Assembly: GCA_019671135.1 (NCBI GenBank)
Contig: JAHRHY010000006.1
Coordinates: 310,001-374,000 of the forward strand
DNA length: 64,000 nucleotides
Origin: Linnemannia hyalina
Lineage: Eukaryota > Mortierellomycota > Mortierellomycetes > Mortierellales > Mortierellaceae
Direction: 5' to 3'
The notes under the pieces: generated by a model
What the model was told of the DNA's origin: nothing
The model's input: the letters and a program-made list of their open reading frames with translations, nothing else
Database searches by the model: none
In this document: positions 35,901 to 47,743 of the stretch, in pieces
Layout: every line of letters begins with the position of its first letter
Position numbering within the stretch: the stretch's first letter is position 1
Translations under genes and position numbers: made by a program

Positions 35901-37617
35901 GAGTCCAGCGAGGCACCTCGAGGAGGGTTCCTTGACCGTGACGACCAGAGCATTTCTTTGAGGTGACAGCCGTCGAAGATCGAAGAGAAGAGCAGGAGCA
36001 TTCAGGGCCACATGCGAGCTGATGCACAGATGCTTCAGGCCCTGGAGCAAAGCATGAGAAAGTTCCTTGATTTTTTCCAGCTGGGATCCTGAAGACCGAT
36101 CGGATAAAGACGACAATGGAGAAGATGGAGCAGACGTGCTGTTGGATGAAGCGATGGCGGAAGTGGCGATGGTCAGACTGGTAAGTCCAAGCCGACCTGC
36201 GAGGGCGTGGATCGACTGTACGTCCTCTGTGCTAGCATCCCAGCTCACATCGATAATGAGCTCCGTAACGCACCCGACCATGGCGGCATCGAGAAGACAG
36301 AGTTGTTGTAAGCCCTCGCTATCCTGCGGACGGAGGGTAATGCTGCCTTTTTGAGCGTCGTAGTCTCCGTGAGCACCGACGTGCTCCACGATGTACTGGA
36401 CGCTGTGTAACGGATATAGGAGTTGGTAACAGCTTCTACACATCAACTGTTCACGGCCTTGGGAATCGCAGGCATGGAACAGGCCTCGGTGGACAATGTC
36501 ATCTTGCAGCGTGTCGGGATGTCTCTCTAGGTAGGACGGTAGGACTGCAATATCATGTCTGGACAAAGGAGGTCTGGTTCTGGTAACTTGGTTGCTATTC
36601 TGTTGTCGCAACTTCTGGAGATATTCGATCATCTTGTCCACCAACTGCTTCACATCGTCCGTACTTGAGAGGCCTAGCTCAGACGCCAGCAGTGTGGTGA
36701 TCTGAACGTACCTTGCCTGGTCATCTCCCAAACCGGTTTCCAGGTCCCGGAGACTAACCTTCAACATCTTTAGGCCCCAAAGCAGCGTGGCGGAGAACCT
36801 CCCCAGAAACTCGGCGGGCCTCTTGACAGCGACACCAGGTACACCAGCAAAGTGAGGGACTGAATCGTACTCGGTGCGATGATGGTTGACACAGAGTAGG
36901 TACATTGTGAGCTGGACTGCAGAAAGGTCATTTTTGTCAGCTGACGGCAAGGGCCCCCTCGGCAAGACAAAGAAAGGCGGCTGGAGTCGTACGTTCTTGA
37001 TCAGCTGGTTAAGGGTCCAACTGTTGGCCATGGAGTGCATCGTGTTGTAGTTCGAGTTGTAAGGGTCAGAGTCGTAGAAAGAGTGACTGGAGAAGTCTCC
37101 TTGTCGAGATGGATCTGGGAAAGACTCCATGCCGCCGTCGTCAGAGACCTTGATAGGGGTTACGCCCAGCGTGTGAGGAGTGAGGCCCTGCTTGGCGACG
37201 TACAGTACGTCATCGGTGTATGCAGGGAATGCCTCCAATGTTTCAGTGCCATCGCTATGATGCCCCGATAGTGTTCCATACGATTGTTAACGAAAGAGAG
37301 CGTTGGTGTCGATTTTGTTTTTGAGATGCTGTGAACACAATAGCAGCAATACAAGGAAGAAAAGGAGCAACAAAAAGAAAGAAAAAACCTTACGACTGAA
37401 TCTCAGCGGGATAGCGGGGTAAGGTCTCCCAGTCGTCGTGGGTGTATCGTTTGACATCCTCGAACTCGCCAAAATGGTCCACGACTGCATTGGCAGTAAA
37501 GGTTCTGTCGCCGTCTTGCTTGTCGACAACGCGAGCAAACCGGACCTCGGTTGAGAGGTCGATAGCCCGGAGTGCTTGGACTGGCGGTGAGTAGTGGTTA
37601 TAAGTGAGGCGCACCAT
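32985..37617 (-). CDS. Large modular protein: N-terminal and 'LPK' modules, LRR-like region, C-terminal Sel1 repeats (1456 aa)
   Basis: Three exons, 37617-37394, 37254-34744 and 34620-32985, join in phase. Exon 1 encodes MVRLTYNHYSPPVQALRAI and a further 55 residues. Exon 2 holds NVRLQPPFFVLPRGPLPS and RPAEFLGRFSATLLWGLKMLK. These align with FIVLPK and PTEFFEKYGSYIFMLLQRLK of the ruined loci at 12-14 and 29-31 kb, so this is an intact member of the same superfamily. Next comes a cysteine-containing segment (CDSQGREQLMCRSCYQLLYP), then LRR-like units (VTELIIDVSWDAS; LKHLCISSHVALN). Exon 3 carries about 11 Sel1 repeats of 36 residues, which form helical solenoids for protein contacts. No kinase, P-loop or TM segment is visible. 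A scaffold or recognition role is inference only. Confidence 0.75.
33060..34250 (-). repeat. Homogenised 108-bp tandem array encoding Sel1 repeats
   Basis: About 11 units of 108 bp (36 codons) are nearly identical at the DNA level. The core is GDAVAQCNIGVMYD, then GKGVPQDFAKAMEWYLKAADQ. Units ending VGKD-FL alternate with KGKG or EGKG units, giving a partial 216-bp higher-order period. The outermost units (GLAIAQFDVGRLYNNG at the C-terminal side) are more diverged, as expected when inner units are copied by unequal exchange or gene conversion. Confidence 0.92.
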
Positions 37618-38371
37618 CTTAGACGACGGATAAATAAACGAGGACTGAGGAAAGTACAGGTGAGGAGCCCAGGTGAAGAGGAGAGGGCGAGCAGTGGTGA
37701 AGTACGACGAAAATAATAAACCACCAACAAGAAAACAGGAGGGAAGGGAGGAGTGGCGTGAAGGAGAGGAAAACGGTAAGGATTGGAGAGTGATGGTATG
37801 GGGTGGGGAAGGAAGAGGTGTAAAGGAAGGGAGGAGGGAAAGAAGGAGAATAAAGGAAGGAAGGAAGGAAAGGAAGAATGAAGGACGTTGGAGAGAAAGT
37901 GTCGAGAGAAGGCGAGAAGATTTTTTGGCGAAGGCATAAAAGGGTGCTCTCATGCCCTGCCAGCCTTGTCAATATCAAGTTGCTCTCGATGATAGAAGTG
38001 AGAGAGAGGTTCCAACAGATGGGCTCACATAAAATATGCGTGCTTCTTTCCTTGCCAAGTACGAATCTTGACTTGTTTATGCCCCAGTTGCAAGAAGAAA
38101 AGAAGACAACAAACGAAGCCGAAAGCACCATTTCTTCGCCATCATCGCTAGCTCAACCGTCACCCACTCCATTTTTTCTTGTTCATGATATCGCCTTTTT
38201 CAACTTCTCATAACCAACGACGTATGGTACAGCACAGTACATCTTCTGGACACAGTACCTTGGCGCACCTTCAACCATCTTTTACTTTTTTATTTGCGCT
38301 TCCGATCGATACAAACAGGATAGGCAATGCTCGGACGACTCAACGTCGATACTAACAAACCACAAACTGTT
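37618..38371. promoter_or_regulatory. Promoter region of the modular Sel1 gene
   Basis: About 750 bp. The first 300 bp are strongly purine-rich on the plus strand (GGAAGGA and GAGGGAAAG runs, 37735-37910), that is, pyrimidine-rich on the coding strand ahead of the start. The rest carries the 3' flank of the F-box gene. No gene is seen. Confidence 0.45.
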
Positions 38372-40210
38372 TTACAACCACCCCTCGACAGAAAACCCAG
38401 CAACTCCTCTCCCAACTTCCAAACCCCTCAGCACCCGAATTTTGGGCCAGTTTGCAACCATCCATCTCAGCTCCACCTCTCCGATCCCATGATTCATCCC
38501 TTCAAACCCAAACACCTCCAGGTTTTTGAGCCCTGCCAGATGACGCAGACCAGAATCTAGTGTCAACTCGAGGGTATCTTGAACGGGTTCGTGATTGCTG
38601 GCATTACGACCTACTCGTTCTTGGGCGGGCTGGCCGTAGTTGCCGACGTATTGGGTGGCGATCTGGTTGTTGGAGTTGTCAAGTAGGTATCCGAGATCTA
38701 GTTCTTTGAGATGTGTCAATTCGCCAAGGCGGGTGCAGACTTTTTCCTGTAACTCCCTTGATCGCTCCAGTTTCTCAACGACTCGAATTTCTTCCTCTGA
38801 CAGCATGTGGTGTTGCTCCTTCTGCAGCTTGGACTTTGGCATGGCATCGTAGAGCTCCTTCTCGCCCATTGTCAGACGACCGAAACCCGAGATCTGACAA
38901 GGAAGAACCTCCAAGGACTCACAACTCGCCCAACGCTGCCGCAGGATATCCTCCGCATCGACATGGACCTTGAGCCCAACAAACTCCTTGAAATTGGAGC
39001 ACGTCTGGAGCAAGACGTTCAAAGGGTTGACTGCTGGTCGGACGCCGCGGACTGGAAGGACAGTGTACTCCTCCTGTCCTTGCTCGAGGATCTCCAGGTT
39101 TGGACAGTGTGCGGAAAGGGCGTTGGCAGTGATAGGGTAGAGTTGGAATACCTTGAAGGAGGTCAAGTGCGGGAGTGCTGGTAAGATGCGCTGAGCCAGT
39201 CCGTCATCCTCCACCTCGGGCTTCTTGACCTCCGATATCTCCAATCTCTTGAGTCGACTTGGCGTTTCCAGAATGGTTCCGTTGCCCTGTTTAGGCGCGA
39301 ATCGGAAAAAAATCGACTCGACGACAAATGTGTCGAGGTTGGGTAGGTGCTTGAGGGCGAGGAAGAACGTGCGGTCTGTAACGTTATAACCCAGATTGAG
39401 ATACTCCAATCCATGGAGCATAGCCCATTGCTCTGGGTAACCTGGGTTGGTTAAGGTCAAACGACGCAACGATGGAGGCTGTCGGCTTAAAAGGGTCGCC
39501 AAGTTGATGAAGAAGCCAGAGTGGCAGTCTAACTCTTCAAGATGGGACAATCCTGCAACCGTGTCGTGGAAGTAGCCTGAAGCGACGGGGAGAACAAGAT
39601 ACACGAGGTTGTAGAAGCACAGGGCCTTCAGCCCCGCGTTCTTGGCAATAAGGAGCCACAGATGCTGGATCGCATACCATTCCCGCTCTTGTTGGACCAA
39701 CGATCGAAGTCCAACAGGGTAAGGTTGAAACATCCCCTTGAACTCTGGTGAAAGGAACGATCCTTTGAATCCCTGCAAGTGATTCCACAGAATCTGTCCT
39801 TGTGCATCCTTCTCCTTGCAGGTCAAGTTGGGTTCGATATCGTACACTCGCAAGGACTGCAACTGGGTGCATCCTTTGCTGAGGTTCGCGACTTGAAAGA
39901 TTTCTTGGTGGTGGATCTGAAGGTGGCGAATATGGTGGCTGTGCTTGTTGAAGATGTTCTGTAGCCATTGCTCGTCCTGCTTGCCGACAGAGAGGTTAGA
40001 ATCGTAGTGAGCCAAGATGTGACGCCAGGTTGTACTGTTGGTGTCTATGGTGTGCCAGAGCGTTGGCATAAAGTGGTCGTACCACTGGTGGCAGACTTGG
40101 ACACATGAGAGTAGGTCGGGTGGGAGTAGATGGGACCCGATGTGAGGGTAAAGCTTAGGAAGAATAGTAATGTCTCTGGAAGGTAAGAGGGAATGGGTTG
40201 TCGCAGACAT
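38372..40210 (-). CDS. F-box / leucine-rich-repeat protein, 612 aa
   Basis: The gene is a single exon. ATG 40210 (MSATTHSLLPSRDITILPKL) is preferred over the upstream non-ATG frame. Residues about 17-60 form an F-box variant: ILPKLYPHIGSHLLPPDLLSCVQVCHQWYDHFMPTLWHTI. Leucine-rich repeats fill the rest: LSHLEELDCHSGF, LHGLEYLNLGYNVTD, LKHLPNLDTFVV, LTHLKELDLGYLLD and, near the end, LAGLKNLEVFGFEGMNHGIG. The F-box would bind SKP1 and the repeats would select substrates for an SCF ubiquitin ligase. Specific targets cannot be inferred. A decayed relative lies just upstream at 40.5-41.2 kb, and others at 5.9 and 62 kb, so the family is expanding and dying locally. Confidence 0.85.
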   Translation of the reverse strand: MSATTHSLLPSRDITILPKLYPHIGSHLLPPDLLSCVQVCHQWYDHFMPTLWHTIDTNSTTWRHILAHYDSNLSVGKQDEQWLQNIFNKHSHHIRHLQIHHQEIFQVANLSKGCTQLQSLRVYDIEPNLTCKEKDAQGQILWNHLQGFKGSFLSPEFKGMFQPYPVGLRSLVQQEREWYAIQHLWLLIAKNAGLKALCFYNLVYLVLPVASGYFHDTVAGLSHLEELDCHSGFFINLATLLSRQPPSLRRLTLTNPGYPEQWAMLHGLEYLNLGYNVTDRTFFLALKHLPNLDTFVVESIFFRFAPKQGNGTILETPSRLKRLEISEVKKPEVEDDGLAQRILPALPHLTSFKVFQLYPITANALSAHCPNLEILEQGQEEYTVLPVRGVRPAVNPLNVLLQTCSNFKEFVGLKVHVDAEDILRQRWASCESLEVLPCQISGFGRLTMGEKELYDAMPKSKLQKEQHHMLSEEEIRVVEKLERSRELQEKVCTRLGELTHLKELDLGYLLDNSNNQIATQYVGNYGQPAQERVGRNASNHEPVQDTLELTLDSGLRHLAGLKNLEVFGFEGMNHGIGEVELRWMVANWPKIRVLRGLEVGRGVAGFSVEGWL

Positions 40211-40559
40211 GTTGTTGTTGAGAATGGGTGAATGCAATTACGAATGGAATGAAGAAGAAAAGAGTCAGAGATGCGAAACGAAAAGTAGAATTATTTTCTC
40301 CTCTCCCAGCGCTAATTTGACAAAAAAATTATATCACTCACCTGTATTAAGCAATTAATTGATGATCAAATATTTCGTTGACACCTGGTACCTGAGACGT
40401 GGATGACTATCATTCCAACGGTTATCTAAGCACAGACTGAAGATCATTCCTCACCATGCAACATTAACGTCACGTTTTTGTCTGCATTTATTATTCTGCA
40501 CGAAGTACGAGCGTGCCTAGTCGAAGTCGAACATTCCGAAATCAATTGGATTGTAGTCA

Positions 40560-41240
40560 CACTCCTCTCGCAAACGATGCCTCATAACTCAGCTTGGGCA
40601 CCGGGATCCTCAGAAAGAGCCCCGTCCATGTTCTTAAGCGATGTCCAATTCTCCAGTATCACCCAGACATCCTCTGCTCCCATTCTTTGCCCAGTGTTGT
40701 AGAAGCTGACGTGGGTGAGGCACTTGAGTGTCGACAAAAGAGAGAGAGAGCCTCGCATCCAGTCGGAATTGGATCGTTCCTTTTCCTTTCCCTTTTAGCG
40801 CTTCCCCATACTTCCGTAGGATATCACACCAGAAACTCCTTGGTTAAGCCGGACAATACGCAGAACTCTATAATGCCCCAGTTTCGAAAGTTGTTTAAAT
40901 ACAAGTTTGTCTGCTCCTGCGCCGTCCATATCCCTGAAAAATTGGACCTTGAGATATCGCAATCCAGAACACGACCTGTCAATTTCTCGCCCCTGAAATC
41001 TGCGACGTCGACATAAGGGCTCGCAATTCCTCCAGGTGAGCACACTCTGTCAGGACCGCAAGAGTCATCAGACTCGAAAAGAAGGCGCAACGTATCAACG
41101 CCTAGTTGTCTCTCTCTGGGATATAGGCGCGACTGTAGATCAAATCGAGAATGAGAAAGCCAGGCTCCGAGACAACGGCATTGACTGGGTCCGAATCACA
41201 ATCTCTTGAAGAAAACAATATCAGTGTGGTCGCGTATGTT
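40560..41240 (-). pseudogene. Relic of an F-box/LRR gene 3' end
   Basis: Minus-strand pieces in different frames give LRR-like text in order. First comes LTECAHLEELRALM (near 41075-41030), then CSGLRYLKVQFFRDMDG and LVFKQLSKLGHYRVLRIV (40970-40850), then ENWTSLKNMDGALSEDPG (near 40640-40590). The last resembles the 'W-x-x-L' tail of the intact F-box proteins here (WMVANWPKIRVLRGLE). Stops and shifts separate the pieces, and no F-box or ATG remains. It sits head-to-tail with the intact copy at 38.4-40.2 kb. Confidence 0.6.
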
Positions 41241-41473
41241 CTTTTCAGCATCGCATCAGACAAAGAACGATTGAGAATGAACGTGTTTTGTTACGATTGA
41301 AAAGAAAAGCTTGTATGGTACATTTGGATGTGCAACGCGACACCTTGCAGAAGAAAGATAGAGTACATAAAAAAAGCGAAAAAAGAACTACGACGATTAG
41401 GGAAGGAAAAAAAAAAAGAAACAAACAACACACCCGCCAAACACCACCAACAACAAAAAACGAACAAAAGCAT

Positions 41474-44400
41474 CTACGGCTCGCCAGACACCGGGACTTT
41501 TGGATCCTTGCTCCGCTCATACTCATCCACCATCGTCGCCAAGTACTAAAATCGACCGTCAATTGCAACACAGGATATCAAGCGTCAGTATCTTAACAAT
41601 AGTAACACGCATGCCCGTGTGACAAAGAAAAAAAATAAAATGCAGAGATTTGACTTACCACAACAATAGACCAATCGTCGGCTCCAGAAACGCCGCCGAC
41701 CATGTCTCTGACCACAGCCTCCTCTTCTTCAGTCAAGGTCACTGTATCCTTCTTCTCCTTCTCCTTGGCCGCTGCCAGCTTCTCCATCTCCTTGACACTA
41801 ATCTGTGGTGGCTTTCCCTTGCCTGCTAAAGTAGTCGTATTGTTTGCCACGGCTGCCATTGCTGAAGCCGCAGTAGGAGAATCTAGCGACCGCCGTCCAA
41901 AAGATTCGATCGACTGTCGATGACTAGGGTAGGGTCCGCTGATGCTGCCGCGACTATGCATGAAGCCTGGTGATCCAATGTCCATGCTCCCAAAAGTCTC
42001 CAGTGACGTCTCGTAATCGGTTCCGCTCTCTCTTCCAAAGTCACGGCGCCGGTCATACTCGCTGTCGTCCAACTCTGAACGAGTTTCTGTAGCCCCCGTG
42101 CCACCATTGTTCAGTCCAAGTCCCTTCAACGTCTGTCGGCTTCCGGCGATCGAGTCCAGACGCCGGTGATGCTGAGCTGCAGTCGGAGATACAAATGTAG
42201 GAGATGTAATTCTTGACGCGTTGGCGGAAGAAACACGACTGCTGCTGTTGCTGTTAATAAGATTCGCTGTGGTCGCAGTAGTTGCTGTAGGTCTAGGGAT
42301 AATCCTAGTAGGCTCCTGAGCTGCAATCTCTTCCAGGGTCAGCGGCACTTCTAGCGGAGTTTCTGGTGGGACAGAAACCTTGGAGAGACTGGTCAAGTCA
42401 ACACTCGATTGCGACTGCATGGGTGAAAGTGCTCGGAGAGTCATGGCAGAAATGGTGCTTGCTGGTGCTGATTTTGGTGGCGGTCGTGCTGGACCTAGAG
42501 GCTCAGATTCAGGATCGCATGGTTGCGGTGGCGATGGCTCGTCTTCCTGTCCATGATCCTCGTTCAAGTCATCCGATGTAGAGTCATGATCGTCCTCGCT
42601 CATATCCCGCATATGTTCACTAGCACCGTCTTGAACACCCAAATGCTCATCACCGTCATTGATCCTACTCCGCCTCTTCCGTTTAGCCTTGAACCACGCT
42701 TTCGCCTTGGCTCTGGTAGAACTTCGGCGCTTGACGTCCTTGTGGTGATTTGACTCTGACAACTCACGACTGTTCCTCGGGCTCCGTTGCACATCTGCAC
42801 TTAGTCGACCAAGGCTCTTGACTGACGTATCCAGTTGACTTGTGGTCTCTAAGGGTGGGTCGGTAGGACTGGTCATTGTGGTGGAGGGGAGAGATCGCCC
42901 GAATGACATGGCGCGGAAGGTGCCAGCGAGACTGCGGAACGTTGCTGAAGGCGTGGGTGAAGCAGCAGAGGGCGACTTTGCTGATACGTCGCTCTTGGTT
43001 ATCGATTTGGCATCTTCCGAAGGGTTGCGGTCATGGTCGCTGATATGACCTAAATGTCGATGCAGCGAGAGGGGTCGCTTGGGCTTCAACTTCCGCAGCG
43101 TTGAAGAGCTCTTGGTCACCGTCGAACTAGAGTCGTGCAACTTTGAAGTATGCGTGGCATCGTCCTCCACTCTTGCAGGCTGGAACTTATTAAAGCCATC
43201 GATTTGGTCTCCCAAGTACTCCACGCGTTCCTTCTCGTCCTTGACAGCCATCTTCTCAGAGATATTGCGTTGCCGAAAAGAGTCCGAGTCACTGCTACCG
43301 AAGGCCGCTGCCTTCTCTTTGGTCACTTCATACGCATCATACGTCGCCTTCCGGTCTCTCTCCTTATCCCGCTCCCGATCGCGCTCCTTCTCCCGTTCCT
43401 TGGATTCTCTGTTGCGGCCAGGGCTGGTATGATGACTTGACGGGTTTCGTGGTCGCCTCGGACTAGACATCCTACTACTGTTCCGTTTCCTCCGCCCGTT
43501 GCTTCCCGAGGCACCATCTATGTGGGCATTCGAGTCGGAGCGCCCAAAAGCCGCGAGAGCAGGATCAATCATCGCCGCGCTCTTGGCGCTCCAATAATCG
43601 AACCACTTCTTCCACTTGCGCATGCCCTGAGAGGTGGTATATTGCATCGGCCCTCCGTTCTGACTGGACTCATCTCCTGAGAACTCGGGTCGTCCGCGCT
43701 GATTCCTGCTGCTCCGCTCATAGTAGTGGCCCTCTGCAAGGTCACGCCTAAAACCCCTCCGACCTTGGCCATTTGCCGAAAACGACTTTTCCATATCCGA
43801 CGAGTCGTGGGACGAGAGTGCGTCATTGGCGAGGCCTGAGTGCTTGTTGAGGGCGGTGGCTCCGATATTTGTCGACGAAAGGTATGCCGAGGTGTTTCTC
43901 CGAGACCCACGAGAAAGTCCGTTGCTCTTGCGTGTTAATGGCGAAGGTCGTGCGCTCCGAAAGTTGCTTTGGTATGAAAATGCCTCCCCGTCATCAGACG
44001 CTCCGCTCGAGTAGAAAGAGTTGACTCCAGGCGGCGCGAGAAGCCCCCCTTGGTACAGCCTTCCTTGAAAGACGAGATGGTAGTAAAGGAACGACTTCAG
44101 CAACATATCGAAGAACTTGACCTCAACAAACGCCATAAAGGATGCGTCCTCTGAGAACAGAGCCATGTTGCGAAAGATTGACTCCAGCAGGATCCCGTCG
44201 GTATATTGTCGTCCGTTAACCCAGGTAAGAGTGTCGCAGTCCACCACACAAATGTCGCCCTCCATGAACTTTGGGTCAATCTTGCTCGAGTCCACGCCAA
44301 TGATGAAGAACCTCTCCATATCCTCCACCTGTAATAGACCGTATCCTTGGTACCATGGAATGATGCGCCGTTGTTGCTCCATCAACTGCTCCTCCCTGGT

Positions 44401-47400
44401 CGGATATCCTGTATGCGGAAGAAATGTCGCCAAGACCGTCACCAACGACCGCACCTTCTGCTCACATTCAGAAGTGCCCATGATACAGACCTTTTGTCCG
44501 CTAAGGAGCGCAAACACGAGATGCTTGGCCAACGTCGCGTCCTTCTGCAGCGTGTCGAGGACCAATGTCGGACATGATGTTGCCGGTATTGCTGCTGCTC
44601 CAATCAAACCCATGCTGGTGCCGCTCTGCGCTGAATAGCGGTGTTGTGGCCGCCCAAGGTTACCACCCATCGACGATTCTCCTTGAGACACTCCTGCGCC
44701 AAATGCCCACGGAGTCTGCTCCCCGGCGCCTTCTGGGTGCGCCGGTGTGCCCTTGGCGCCTTCTGGGTGCGCCGGTGTGTCTTTGGCGTGATGCAACGTC
44801 TGCTGTTCCTGGTGCCACTCGACGACTCTTGCAGAGCGATCAAGTGGCGTTACGACAAACGCTTCCCGAGTAGGCGTGTCGGCATGAGTTGCCATCCCTG
44901 TTGCGGCAGTGAAGAAGGACGCGGCATCATCCAAAGAGTCGTATCCAGTTTGCTCGTCGTCCGCATCATCTGCATATACGGTTTGTCCTGGGCGAAGCTC
45001 TCCCGCCACATTGTCGTCTTGTACCAACGTTGAAGGATCTGGAGTCTGTACAGGCTGCGCCTCCTGCACCGATAGTCCATCATCTGAATGCGCGCCTGCA
45101 TTGGATATCCCTCTTAGTAGTTCCACCAATGGCACTGGTGGTTCTTCTTGTTGTGTCGGACGCACTGTCGCTCTATTGAGTTGAAGTTAACTGTTAATCG
45201 GAAAGTACTTCAGTGCTTTAAAAGCATACGCATTGAAGCAATTACAAAGGAGACGAACCTGTTGAACTCTGGGTTCCTGAAATTGATCATGAACCTAAAA
45301 TGCACAATTGACATGCGTGTTAATTACGATACCAATGTTATTTGCGATACTAATCCTGAAGCGGAATAGATTTTGAAACGTACTTTTGTCCTATCGTCAG
45401 AGCTGCCGTGGTGGGATCTAACATAGTGTAGGTGATAGGGATGTGTGTCAGAGAAACCAGACTGAAACGGTTATTCGGTGGTAGAAGCAGCAATCACATC
45501 CCACTTACGCATACGCTTCAGACTGTCAGCAGCTTGACCAAGGAAGGGAGCATCCGCCTGGAACTCCTTGAGAATATCCTTGATCTTCTTGATGCCCAAG
45601 TGGAACTGGATCGACGAGTTCCAGACCATGGTCGCGACACAGAGTTCCCGAAGCGGCCTGAACACGACCTCATCACGAAAGATGGGGTACAGCGTCGTTA
45701 CATACTGTGCCTCATACTCTGGTGTCTCGTACATGATCGAGTCATAGTCAGAGACAACAGAGTTCTTCCTGGACTGCTCTTGTTGAAGTCCAAGAAGGTG
45801 AGGCAAGGGCGCAGAAAGGCTCTCGCCCATTATTCCCGAAGCATCCAGAATCCGTGAAGGGCTCAGGACGCTCGAAGTAGAGTTCTTGTGCCGAATCCTC
45901 GACCCTGACCGTGATGTGGCTCCCAAAAACAACGAAGGGTCTACTGCTCCCGGCCTTCCTGCAGCCAGCATTGCAAGGTTTTCTGACGAGTTCATAGGCG
46001 AGAGGTCGGAGAGCGGTGCCATTGATTGTGGCCCATCGTGCCCATCATCCGCGTGTCCTAGCAATGGTTCTCCGTCGATGGAGTAATGCTCAAGTGTGCT
46101 GATGATGAGGGTCGCTGTCTCAATGGCATCCTTGATCGATTCCAGGTCATCTTTCTGCTGCTCCGTCAGACCTGGCCCTTCCAACTTTTCTGTCAACTCT
46201 GACAGCTCTGGCGACGAAGGCGTAAGGGTATTCTGGCTGGCAGTGGACGTTAAATTCTCCTTGGGCGGAGAAGAGTGTGCGGATTCAGAGTATCCAGGAG
46301 CATCTGACGGCGATTCCGAGAGGAGGTTGTTGGTGTAGTTCAAATCCCGTAGCCGCTTTGTGAGGTCCTGCCTGAACAACGTGTAGTTTCCTGTTTTGAA
46401 GTAAAGGGCCGCCTTCCTGAACCTCTGTCTCATTTCCTCATACTGCGATAGAATCTTGTGTGGGTCTCGCGTGATGTATGACATGCAAAAGGGTCGCACA
46501 AACCCTCGTGCGTTGATGTCGAAAAGCGTGAAATGGTGGACCTATGGGCCAGCGAGTGACGATGATTTTTGGGATGAGGTCAATGGTCCACGAAAGGGTG
46601 AGGGGCATTGTGTCGATAGTGGTCTCCTGGATGGCGTCAACGATGACTTACATATGCCCAGTAGCCTTTTTCAACGTCGCTGACATGGACCTCGATGTCT
46701 TCTGGAATGTGAAATCCTCCCGACCTAAGGAATGAAGATACCCAGACACCATGACGACATACGTGTTAGCTACCAGAAGCACTTAGGAAAAGAAAAGAGG
46801 GAAATAATATCCTTCTGCAGTCCTTCTCTGCAGTCCCTAGATATCCTCGGCAATGAAAAACGAAAGCAAAAGCAAGCCAGATGAAACCAACGTGCAGACA
46901 AGCAATTTTCCTGCATAAAAATGTACGAACGACTTACGATTCTCTCTGTTGCTGGTCGACCGAAGTAATCCTCAGCACAAACTCATGTACGTCAAACAAG
47001 TCCTCGCTATCATTGTCCTGGCCGCCACTTCCGTCAGGACCCAGGGTCGAGTTACTGGTTTCAGAATGGTCGTGTGAATGCTTCCCAGAAGACTCCTGAT
47101 ACCGTTGCTTGTGAGAAGAATACGAGTCGCGAGTCAGGTCCACGATATTGTCTGGAATAGTCATCACCGCACGAGGACCCTCCAGCTCTGAAAACTCGGA
47201 AATGAGGACAAAGTCGGGTAGATTGGCGCTCTTCTTGGCGAGCCACCAACATCCCGAAGGTGGGTCCATACTAATGACCGACTTTTGCTGCTCTTTTTGC
47301 TGCTGCTGATGTTGACCTTTGAATCCAAGACCTGCTCCATCCAGCGTTGACTGTCCTTTGACACCATGAGCAAGCGAATCCAGAGTAGCGCCCTTGCTCG

Positions 47401-47743
47401 AGAGGTGTCGACCTGCAGAACCCATCATGGGTGAACTTGCCTCGGAGAGAGACCCCACACCGGGCGTGCGCTGGTGAAGACGCGAGCCCGTCGTGACGGA
47501 GAATAGGCTTGTGTTGGCTGTCTCAAAGTGCGGGGTGGGTGAAGTAGAGTCTATCTGTGAGGTCGACGCGGATCTTGGGAGCATCTGTGCTGGGTTGGGT
47601 ACGGAAGGTTGCTGTTGGGTTGTTGTTGACGTTGTTACAGCCGGCGGGGAAGTTACGGGGGAAGGAGACGCGGCCATAGCTGTGGCTTCGAGGTCTTCAT
47701 AGTTATTGTCGAGTCCTTCAGGGAATGCTGTCCAGTTAAACAT
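41474..47743 (-). CDS. SMCR8: SMCR8-like longin/DENN protein, 1855 aa
   Basis: Seven exons: 47743-46938, 46724-46652, 46541-45509, 45417-45384, 45294-45259, 45172-41659 and 41545-41474. After a disordered start the longin part reads NLPDFVLISEFSELEGPRAV, EFVLRITSVD, YVHHFTLFDINARGFVRP and FCMSYITRDPHKILSQYEEM, a distinctive SMCR8 signature. The DENN part includes LVFALLSGQKVCIMGTSE, RFFIIGVDSSKIDPKFMEGD and FFDMLLKSFLYYHLVF. A disordered, charged insert of some 600 residues (a K/E/R/D run near 43350) follows. The tail is YLATMVDEYERSKDPK. In animals SMCR8 with C9orf72 forms a GTPase-activating complex that controls autophagy and lysosomal signalling. That partnership is not shown here. Exons 4 and 5, of 34 and 36 nt, are small but keep phase. 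Confidence 0.88.
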
